Shown here: one piece after another, positions 13,163-18,041 of the stretch | Position numbering within the stretch: position 1 is the stretch's first letter | Layout: every line of letters starts with the position of its first letter | Assembly (NCBI GenBank): GCA_900548745.1 | Contig: URLQ01000048.1 | Location: forward strand, 1-18,041 | Source: an uncultured Prevotella sp. | Lineage (GTDB): Bacteria; Bacteroidota; Bacteroidia; Bacteroidales; Bacteroidaceae | DNA: 18,041 bases | Reading direction: 5' to 3' | Made by a program: the position numbers and the translations under genes | Notes under the pieces: model-generated | Databases searched by the model: none | Told to the model about the DNA's origin: nothing | What the model saw: only the letters and a program-made list of their open reading frames with translations

Positions 13163-13194
13163 GCAAATGTATATCTTTTTTTCCAATAAACAAA
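13163..13194 (-). promoter_or_regulatory. Promoter of the cobalamin riboswitch
   Basis: Minus-strand TTTG (13191-13194), 19 bases, TACATTTGC (13163-13171). Predicted start near 13159, only a few bases before the first helix of the riboswitch, supporting that it is a live transcription unit. Confidence 0.75.
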
Positions 13195-13229
13195 GAAACG
13201 GGAGAAAAATAACAATATAAAGACAAAAA

Positions 13230-13262
13230 TTTGCTCAAACAAACATTTATATATATATTTGC
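13230..13262 (+). promoter_or_regulatory. Promoter of the sigma factor gene
   Basis: TTTG (13230-13233), 20 bases, TATATTTGC (13254-13262). Divergent from the riboswitch promoter, about 36 bases away box to box. The leader of about 115 bases includes a TGCCGA/TCGGCA stem (about 13273-13292). Confidence 0.75.
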
Positions 13263-13383
13263 ATCCGCAATCATGCCGACAGACAGGATCGGCAGAAGCA
13301 GAATACAGGAAAAACAGATAATAACAAATAAAAATTCAAAGCCTATAGAAACATCATTTACTTCACAAAAAAATTGAATTGAA

Positions 13384-13983
13384 ATGATAAGATTAAATGA
13401 AATGACCAACGAGCAGTTGGCATTGTCATACGTAAACGGAAACAATCAGGCTTTCGATTTGTTATTGTCACGCAATCAATCGAAGTTGTTTTCATACATT
13501 CTCTTTGTCGTACACGACCAGGATTTGGCAAACGACATATTCCAGGAGACCTTCGTGAAAGTAATCACGAAGCTGCAGGAAAGGAAATATGTCGACTCAG
13601 GCAAATTCTCGGCATGGATAATGCGCATAGCCCACAACGTAATAATGGACTGGTACCGCGACAACCGGGCGCAGAACATTGTGGAGGCAACGGAAGATAA
13701 TGACCTCTCGAACATTAACAGCAACAACTGTCTCGACTACAACATCGAAGACAGATACATCAACGAGCAGGTGCTCAGGGACGTAAAGAAGATGATGAAC
13801 CTTCTGCCGCCGACCCAGCGCGAAATCGTGTTCATGCGCTTCTACCAGGAGATGTCGTTCAAGGAAATCGCTGAAACGACAGGCGTCAGCATCAACACAG
13901 CCCTCGGACGCATGCGCTATGCCATACTGAACCTCAGAAGAATGGCAAAGAAAAGCAAGATGTCGCTCGAAGTGCAATACTGA
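13384..13983 (+). CDS. ECF-type RNA polymerase sigma factor
   Basis: 199 residues, typical for a group 4 (ECF) sigma factor. Region 2 spans about residues 20-90: FDLLLSRNQSKLFSYILFVV, DQDLANDIFQETFVKV and FSAWIMRIAHNVIMDWYRDN, with the core-binding and -10-reading motifs. A linker follows (95-125). Region 4 spans about 130-190: LLPPTQREIVFMRFYQEMSF, KEIAETTGVSINTALGRMRY, with the helix-turn-helix. No FecR-like anti-sigma gene follows; the next gene, rpe, is convergent with 44 bases between, so control must come from elsewhere or from its own promoter, which is a housekeeping-type one. It diverges from the orphan cobalamin riboswitch. No Shine-Dalgarno site; the bases before the ATG are A-rich, normal for this phylum. 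The regulon cannot be inferred. Confidence 0.93.
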   Translation: MIRLNEMTNEQLALSYVNGNNQAFDLLLSRNQSKLFSYILFVVHDQDLANDIFQETFVKVITKLQERKYVDSGKFSAWIMRIAHNVIMDWYRDNRAQNIVEATEDNDLSNINSNNCLDYNIEDRYINEQVLRDVKKMMNLLPPTQREIVFMRFYQEMSFKEIAETTGVSINTALGRMRYAILNLRRMAKKSKMSLEVQY

Positions 13984-14027
13984 AAAGAAACATCCAGCTT
14001 TTCCTTACACCATATCTGTTCTTCCGT

Positions 14028-14678
14028 CTAAAGTTCCTTGAGCCTCTTTATCGTGGCGACAGGGTCGGCAGCCTTGAACACATAGCTTCCGCTCACGAGC
14101 ACATCCGTACCCGCAGCCACAAGCCGCGGAGCGGTTTCAGCCTGCACGCCGCCGTCAACCTCAATCAGAGCCTTGGAGTTTTTCCTCTCTATCAGCTCCC
14201 TCAGACGCACCACCTTGTCAACGGAGCCTTCTATAAACTTCTGTCCGCCGAAGCCGGGGTTTACGCTCATCAGCAACACCATGTCGACATCGTTTATGAT
14301 ATCCTCAAGCAGACAGACCGGCGTGGAAGGGTTCAGCGTGACGCCTGCCTTCATTCCCGCATCGTGAATCTCCTGTACCGTGCGATGCAGATGCAGACAC
14401 GCCTCATAATGCACGTTCATCATCATCGCGCCCGTCTTTGCCGTGCGCTGGATATAGCGCTCCGGGTGTTCTATCATAAAATGCACGTCAAGCGGTTTCG
14501 TGCAAGCCTTTGCAACTGCATCGATTACCGGGAAGCCGAAAGAGATATTCGGCACGAAGCTTCCGTCCATCACATCCAGATGAAGCCAGTCCGCTTCACT
14601 TCTGTTTATCATTTCCACATCACTCTGCAGATTAAGGAAGTCCGCAGAAAGTAATGATGGAGATACCATTGTAGCCAT
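14028..14678 (-). CDS. rpe: Ribulose-phosphate 3-epimerase
   Basis: 216 residues, full length. Interconverts ribulose 5-phosphate and xylulose 5-phosphate in the pentose phosphate pathway; cytosolic, metal-dependent TIM barrel. Visible motifs: VSPSLLSADF (5-14), WLHLDVMDGSFVPNISFG with the catalytic Asp and metal His, PLDVHFMIEHPERYI, LMSVNPGFGGQKFI, and IEVDGGVQAETAP with the second catalytic Asp. The last residues (GSYVFKA ... VATIKRLKEL) complete the barrel. Convergent with the sigma factor gene, with no clear terminator between them. No canonical promoter was found just upstream, so it may be read together with the small ORF at 14725-14850. No sign of decay. Confidence 0.96.
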   Translation of the reverse strand: MATMVSPSLLSADFLNLQSDVEMINRSEADWLHLDVMDGSFVPNISFGFPVIDAVAKACTKPLDVHFMIEHPERYIQRTAKTGAMMMNVHYEACLHLHRTVQEIHDAGMKAGVTLNPSTPVCLLEDIINDVDMVLLMSVNPGFGGQKFIEGSVDKVVRLRELIERKNSKALIEVDGGVQAETAPRLVAAGTDVLVSGSYVFKAADPVATIKRLKEL

Positions 14679-14724
14679 CCTGTGAATAATAGTTTCTTTT
14701 GTTTCTTCTACTGTTTTTGATTTT

Positions 14725-14850
14725 TTAGTTCAAGCAATAAGCTTTCGTCTTACCATTCAGGTTCATAACCCGGTATGTATACGCTATTGTGCGTATCAGG
14801 TCAAGAGTTTTCTTGGCCGGTTGGGCCTCTTCAAAAGTAAAATGTTTCAT
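14725..14850 (-). CDS. Small ORF of 41 residues, hypothetical
   Basis: ATG at 14850 (or 14856, two codons earlier) to TAA at 14725. The peptide begins MKHFTFEEAQPAKKTLDLIR and ends TKAYCLN; it has balanced, amphipathic composition (EEAQPAKKTLDLIRTIAYTY) unlike random AT-rich frames, with G/C-rich codons like the neighbouring genes. It lies 46 bases before rpe in the same direction and just beyond the IS-type element, so it could be co-transcribed with rpe. I do not recognise a family and see no membrane segment or signal. Confidence 0.5.
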   Translation of the reverse strand: MKHFTFEEAQPAKKTLDLIRTIAYTYRVMNLNGKTKAYCLN

Positions 14851-14881
14851 AGGCATTAATTTATAATTATTATTACTTTCA

Positions 14882-15211
14882 TTATACTAACGATAATGTC
14901 TGCGTTTTATTACATACGAACTGTTTTTTTTTACTTTTACTTAAATTAGCAGACAAAGTATTTCCGTAAAATATTTGGATTTTCATCGTGTGCATACGCA
15001 TATCTGCACGATAACAGTCACCGCCACGGAGGAACACGTCAGACATGGCTGACATTACCTCGTCCCACTGGTAGCCGTTGTAGGTGGAGCTGCGAACACC
15101 AAGAGTGCCGTTGATGACTTTGTCAAGTGAAAGCGCATAGAAAGCCCTGCTTACGTAATAAATTCCTCCGAAAGGAGTGATCTTCTCAGGTTTTATAATT
15201 ACCTTTGCCAT
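14882..15211 (-). pseudogene. IS1380-family transposase, N-terminal fragment
   Basis: 109 codons in frame, of which roughly the first 70 match the IS1380 transposase start: MAKVIIKPEKITPFGGIYYV, LGVRSSTYNGYQWDE and VFLRGGDC. Full-length members of this family are over 400 residues and carry the DDE catalytic acids later, so all catalytic residues are gone. The frame runs out through the left inverted repeat of the element (14940-14954) into flanking DNA, meaning the middle and end of the gene were deleted. The start codon lies in an inverted repeat (CATATGTCAG 15209-15218 / CTGACATATG 15265-15274) that could fold in the mRNA and limit translation. Family call by pattern, moderately sure. Confidence 0.72.
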
Positions 15212-15346
15212 ATGTCAGATATTCTTTATTTGAGTTTTTAGCAGCACTAAGATAAGTAAATTTCCTGACATATGCAAGCATTGGATAATTTATTGTCATC
15301 CAATGACTTGCTTTCTTGCAAAAATTACAAGTCTGCTAATTTAAGG
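14940..15346. mobile_element. Internally deleted IS1380-type element (MITE-like)
   Basis: Bounded by a perfect 15-bp inverted repeat: CTTAAATTAGCAGAC (14940-14954) and GTCTGCTAATTTAAG (15331-15345). It encloses only the transposase N-terminus. About 407 bases long, so non-autonomous. No obvious target-site duplication at these borders. The right end also contains a hairpin: GCAAG/CTTGC around ATTGGAT/ATCCAAT (about 15273-15312). Confidence 0.65.
15298..15346 (+). repeat. 49-bp direct repeat, copy 1 (IS right end)
   Basis: Begins ATCCAATGACTTGCTTTCTT and ends GTCTGCTAATTTAAGG. Copy 2 is at 16541-16588, differing by one missing A and two substitutions. The two copies bracket the DUF3810 gene. 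Confidence 0.9.
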
Positions 15347-15371
15347 TATAAGGTATATTGTATAACTTTGC
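15340..15371 (+). promoter_or_regulatory. DUF3810 gene promoter, -33 box supplied by the IS end
   Basis: TTTA (15340-15343, inside the IS inverted repeat), 19 bases, TAACTTTGC (15363-15371, outside it). Predicted start near 15378, just before the ATG at 15391. Confidence 0.6.
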
Positions 15372-15390
15372 AACTCAAAGCAACAGAACA

Positions 15391-16467
15391 ATGAAAATAT
15401 TGAATATAAGATTCAAGCCACGCCCGCGTCATATTGCGCTGATGGTGCTTTTCGCCATAGTCACATCGTTCAAGATGCTGCCTGGACTGGGCGATGCCTA
15501 CACCTTCTGCATATACCCCAAGATAGGCGTATGTCTGTCGTCGGTTTCGGGCATCGTGCCCTTTGCCTTGGGCGATTTCTTCATCGCCATGAGCATACTC
15601 TGGGTTATAGCCTACCCTATCTACAGCATAGCCTATAAGAAAAGGGGAAAGAAAAAGACATTATGCCTGGTTGCAGAATATCTGATATGGGTGTATGTAT
15701 GGTTTTATGCCGCTTGGGGGATCAACTACTCCCAGCAGGACGTTTATCAACGCATAGGCATGCCGCCCGTGGAAGTGGCAACCGACGATTTTCTGCATTT
15801 TGCCAACGACTATGCCGACAGCCTCAACGCCACATATACTAAGGCTATCCCCAACGACATAAAGCAATGCGCATGGCAGAGCACATTGCAAGGCTACAGA
15901 CAATTGAAGGATATGGGCATCAACCGCCCATTCAACTCCAATGCCCACGCCAAGACGATGCTTTTCTCACGACTTAGCAGTATGGCTGGCGTGACGGGCA
16001 GCATGGCACCATTCTTCTGCGAGTTCACACTCAACGCCGACATCCGCCGGCATGAGTATCCTGCAATCTACGCCCACGAATATGCCCACATGCTCGGTAT
16101 AGCCAACGAGGGCGAGGCTAATTTCTATAGCTACTTAGTATGCACCGCATCTGCCGATAGAGCTGTGCGCTTCAGTGGCTACTACAACATTCTGTTCTAC
16201 ATGCTGCGCAACGCCCACGAACTGCTCGACGAAAGGGAGTACGACACTTACATAGGACGTATAAATCCCGAAATAATTCGTCTCGCCCAAACCGACCGCG
16301 AATACTGGCTATCGCTTCATAGCCCCATTATCGACAAGAAACAGAACTTCATTTACAACCTATATCTTGAGGGCAACCAGGTGGAGGGTGGAATGAAGAG
16401 CTATTCGGGAGTGACAGGAATCATCATGGCGTGGGAGAAGTATAAGAAAGTAGAGAAATACCAGTGA
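15391..16467 (+). CDS. DUF3810 membrane protein with metalloprotease-like HExxH
   Basis: 358 residues. N-terminal membrane segments at about 14-30, 52-80 and 91-110, then a soluble domain. HEYPAIYAHEYAHMLGIANE (221-240) contains HEYAH (229-233) with Glu240/Glu242 downstream, a zincin-type HExxH...E arrangement, within the DUF3810 pattern found across Bacteroidetes. It is probably an inner-membrane zinc protease facing the periplasm, but no substrate is known and activity is inferred from the motif alone. The ATG was chosen because it follows the TAACTTTGC box by about 20 bases; the frame extends a few codons further upstream into the promoter. The gene is bracketed by two copies of an IS end (15298-15346, 16541-16588), and its promoter uses part of the first. 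No decay is visible. Confidence 0.85.
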   Translation: MKILNIRFKPRPRHIALMVLFAIVTSFKMLPGLGDAYTFCIYPKIGVCLSSVSGIVPFALGDFFIAMSILWVIAYPIYSIAYKKRGKKKTLCLVAEYLIWVYVWFYAAWGINYSQQDVYQRIGMPPVEVATDDFLHFANDYADSLNATYTKAIPNDIKQCAWQSTLQGYRQLKDMGINRPFNSNAHAKTMLFSRLSSMAGVTGSMAPFFCEFTLNADIRRHEYPAIYAHEYAHMLGIANEGEANFYSYLVCTASADRAVRFSGYYNILFYMLRNAHELLDEREYDTYIGRINPEIIRLAQTDREYWLSLHSPIIDKKQNFIYNLYLEGNQVEGGMKSYSGVTGIIMAWEKYKKVEKYQ

Positions 16468-16540
16468 TGCGATATTTTCCGCTTAACTACAGTTATATAT
16501 TTGATGTTTAATCATTTACAAGCGTTCTTTGTTTTTTGTT

Positions 16541-16588
16541 ATCCAATGACTTGCTTTCTTGTAAAATTATAAGTCTGCTAATTTAAGG
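16541..16588 (+). repeat. 49-bp direct repeat, copy 2 (solo IS end)
   Basis: Same sequence as the IS right end at 15298-15346 with one indel and two substitutions. No transposase fragment lies to its left; it stands alone between the DUF3810 gene and a truncated signal-peptide ORF. Confidence 0.88.
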
Positions 16589-16606
16589 TTATTACATTAT
16601 ATGGTT

Positions 16607-16759
16607 ATGAAAAAAACAATACTATCATTCATTGTGAGTGCCTTGTCAATTTGTGACTTTGCACAGAAAGCTGTTACTGTTTTTTCCATCGCTCAGGGAG
16701 TAAGTCCCTGTATTTTTCCAGTGGGGTATTTTGCGGCCGTTCAACGGTCTTTTCTATGA
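16607..16759 (+). pseudogene. Signal-peptide start of a truncated secreted-protein gene
   Basis: ATG at 16607 (or 16601) starts MKKTILSFIVSALSICDFAQ, a good signal peptide, but only about 21 codons look genuine. From about 16670 the frame runs antisense through an IS66 transposase fragment and stops at 16757-16759. So a secreted-protein gene was cut just after its signal peptide, by IS66 insertion and later deletion. The identity of the lost protein cannot be told. The solo IS end lies 18 bases upstream. Confidence 0.55.
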
Positions 16760-16829
16760 CGTCGCAGATGTATTCAAACAGAATGACTCCATTCAGCCTG
16801 CAGGAGATGGCTATGGAATACTGTATGGC
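16674..16829 (-). pseudogene. IS66-family transposase, C-terminal 51 codons
   Basis: On the minus strand the frame reads AIQYSIAISCRLNGV, ILFEYICDVIEKT, NTPLEKYRDLLPERW, then TAA at 16674. SC-R/K-LNGV--F/Q-E/A-Y---DV followed by a LLP-W end is the C-terminal pattern of IS66 (TnpC) transposases, and the NTPLEKYRDLLP ending fits Bacteroidetes members. No start, no catalytic DDE part and no terminal repeat are present. Upstream (16830-16860) is a promoter-like TACCTTTGC on the same strand, probably fortuitous. A dead remnant. Confidence 0.65.
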
Positions 16830-17179
16830 TAAAATTATGGTGCAAAGGTACGAACAAATGAAAATGCTACAATGAAATAAACGCAGAGCCGCTTAAAATT
16901 TATCAGCAAAAATTTTTTTCTGGAAAATATCTGTCATTCTGTCATTCGCTTATTATAACCATCTATAGTTTAATAATATACAGTAGCTGACAAAAGTTTT
17001 ACTTAAAGTACAATCTGTCATTTTCCGTCAGACCACGATGCTCACCTAACCACATAACTCTCAGACACTCAGCACTATAGATAGCCCGACGCCCATCAGC
17101 CAAGCATATCAAACATTCACCACATAGAGAAAAGTAAGCTCGAAAATGCGCGAATCAGGCATCAAACACGCAAAATAGA

Positions 17180-17245
17180 ATCGTAAACAAGGGAGATGGG
17201 CATCGTAAACAAGGGAGATGGGCATCATAAACAAGGGAGATGGGC
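17180..17245. repeat. Tandem repeat, three 22-bp units
   Basis: ATCGTAAACAAGGGAGATGG plus GC, starting at 17180, 17202 and 17224 (third unit with A for G at position 4), followed by a partial ATGATAA. Noncoding. Confidence 0.92.
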
Positions 17246-17572
17246 ATGATAACCCCATGGTTTTTAACCAATAAGTAGCATCCTTATTACCCCTAAGTCC
17301 TATTCTAATTACTCAAAAGTAGTATCCTTTTTTGCCACCCCATATTTGCAAACAACAAACGACAGCAGACCAATTCAGCATAAAGCCCAACTAATGACAG
17401 ATTAGTGACAGATATTGTAAATATAAGCAAATCTATCACTCGGCTATATCCTTACAAGCCAAATAGTTACGCCAAATTCTGACAGAATGACAAATTATTT
17501 CACAAAAAACATTTCTACCTGTACGGTCGAAATTATTTCTGTCGCAACGGAACAATGTCGGCATATTTTTTG

Positions 17573-17581
17573 TATTTTTGC
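17573..17581 (+). promoter_or_regulatory. -7 box candidate for oxyR
   Basis: TATTTTTGC about 68 bases before the ATG. No TTTG box at the right distance, so it may depend on an activator. Confidence 0.4.
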
Positions 17582-17649
17582 ATCTGCACGGGGGAGGATT
17601 TTCCTCTCGCAGGCAAAAAAAACATATACACACAAAAGTAGATGAGATT

Positions 17650-18041
17650 ATGACACTACAACAAATGGAATATATCGTGGCTGTGTATCGGCTGAGACAC
17701 TTTGCCAAGGCGGCGGAATCGTGCGGCGTGACGCAACCTACGCTGAGCGCCATGATACAGAAGCTGGAGAAGGAACTGGGAGTGAAGATTTTCGAACGCT
17801 CCTCGCAGCAGGTCACACCGACCGCCATCGGAAAGCTTGTGGTGGAACAGGCATGGAGGGTTATCGCGCGCGCTAACAAGATTAAGGAGATTATCGCCGA
17901 GGAGGAGCACTCGCTGGCGGGCACCTTCAAGATAGGCATACTGCCTACCATAGCTCCGTATCTGCTGCCGCGCTTCTTTACGAAGCTCGAAAGGGAGAAC
18001 CCCGACATAGACTTCCACATAATAGAGATGAAAACTGCCGA
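17650..18041 (+). CDS. oxyR: LysR-family regulator, OxyR-like, N-terminal part
   Basis: The first 130 codons; the gene runs off the window. MTLQQMEYIVAVYRLRHFAK, AAESCGVTQPTLSAMIQKLE and KELGVKIFERSSQQVTPTAIG make the LysR winged helix-turn-helix (residues 1-60), followed by the linker helix and the start of the effector domain (GTFKIGILPTIAPYLLPRFF). The LQQMEY start and TQPTLS helix are closest to Bacteroidetes OxyR, the hydrogen-peroxide sensor controlling catalase, Dps and peroxidases. The redox cysteines that would prove this lie beyond the window, so OxyR is likely, not certain. ATG 17650 follows an A-rich leader. No divergent dps or catalase gene is seen upstream. Confidence 0.8.
   Translation, partial: MTLQQMEYIVAVYRLRHFAKAAESCGVTQPTLSAMIQKLEKELGVKIFERSSQQVTPTAIGKLVVEQAWRVIARANKIKEIIAEEEHSLAGTFKIGILPTIAPYLLPRFFTKLERENPDIDFHIIEMKTA

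Larger units (their letters stand above)
16860..17649. other. Gene-free stretch before oxyR
   Basis: AT-rich noncoding DNA. It holds the 3 x 22-bp repeat (17180-17245) and a degenerate pair AAGTAGCATCCTTATT / AAGTAGTATCCTTTTT near 17274-17335, plus repeated CTGTCATT strings around 16930-17025. A long minus-strand frame over 17436 onward is antisense to oxyR and its leader and is not protein-like. Confidence 0.5.

Noticed and set aside
13131..13445. Minus-strand ORF of 104 codons upstream of the riboswitch
   Set aside because: It overlaps both promoters and the sigma gene start and its sequence is low-complexity; its apparent openness comes from AT-rich DNA.
14755..14800. tRNA-like GGTTCATAACCC string
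   Set aside because: Resembles a T-arm only superficially; no acceptor stem or anticodon arm at the right spacing, and it lies within the small ORF.
15391..16588. Composite transposon carrying the DUF3810 gene
   Set aside because: The flanking repeats are direct partial IS ends, the second lacks any transposase, and no target duplication is seen; DUF3810 is a common core-type gene. Kept only as a rearrangement hint.
16730..16860. Plus-strand coding continuation of the signal-peptide ORF
   Set aside because: Beyond about 16670 the frame is antisense of the IS66 fragment and stops at 16757-16759.
17436..18020. Minus-strand 194-codon ORF over oxyR
   Set aside because: Antisense to a clear LysR gene; serine/cysteine-rich shadow sequence.

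Overview
The window looks like a piece of chromosome from a Bacteroidales bacterium, most likely a Prevotella/Segatella-type member of Prevotellaceae. Reasons: nearly every gene start is preceded by the Bacteroidetes promoter pattern (TTTG, 19-20 bases, TAnnTTTG) rather than a Shine-Dalgarno site. There are also a GldB-type lipoprotein, DUF3810 and DUF6359-like proteins, Bacteroidetes-type sigma and OxyR proteins, and pectin-degrading secreted enzymes with short Prevotella-style C-terminal tails.

Layout. 1-2220: the 3' end of a TIGR01212-type radical SAM gene, a convergent gldB-like lipoprotein gene, and the 3' remnant of a secreted-protein gene with a strong terminator. 2313-4775 (minus strand): a tryptophan operon in decay. 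It begins with a good promoter, a 19-residue leader peptide carrying three consecutive Trp codons and an intrinsic terminator (a classical attenuator). An intact trpF follows, then the first 45 codons of trpA fused to a heavily deleted trpE, then an intact trpG. No trpB, trpC or trpD is present here. 4800-5380 is gene-free and holds a 4 x 22-bp tandem repeat.

5447-11673 (minus strand): three secreted-protein genes, each with its own promoter and mostly its own terminator: an Ig-like/jelly-roll surface protein, a PL1-type pectate lyase, and a GH28-GH105 two-domain enzyme. The last two fit together: lyase and polygalacturonase cut pectin, and the GH105 domain removes the unsaturated sugar left by lyases. 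No SusC/SusD pair lies in the window.

11946-13983: a DUF6359-like lipoprotein gene whose leader contains a terminator-like hairpin; a complete cobalamin riboswitch on the minus strand with its own promoter but no recognisable gene downstream; and a divergent ECF-type sigma factor gene. 14028-16860: rpe, a small unannotated ORF, an internally deleted IS1380-type element, a DUF3810 gene whose promoter borrows its -33 box from the IS end, a second copy of that IS end, and an IS66 transposase fragment abutting a truncated signal-peptide gene. The window ends with a 3 x 22-bp repeat and the 5' end of an oxyR-like LysR gene.

Most notable: the Trp-Trp-Trp attenuator still sitting on a trp operon whose trpA and trpE are destroyed, and the orphan cobalamin riboswitch pointing at the 3' end of a lipoprotein gene.
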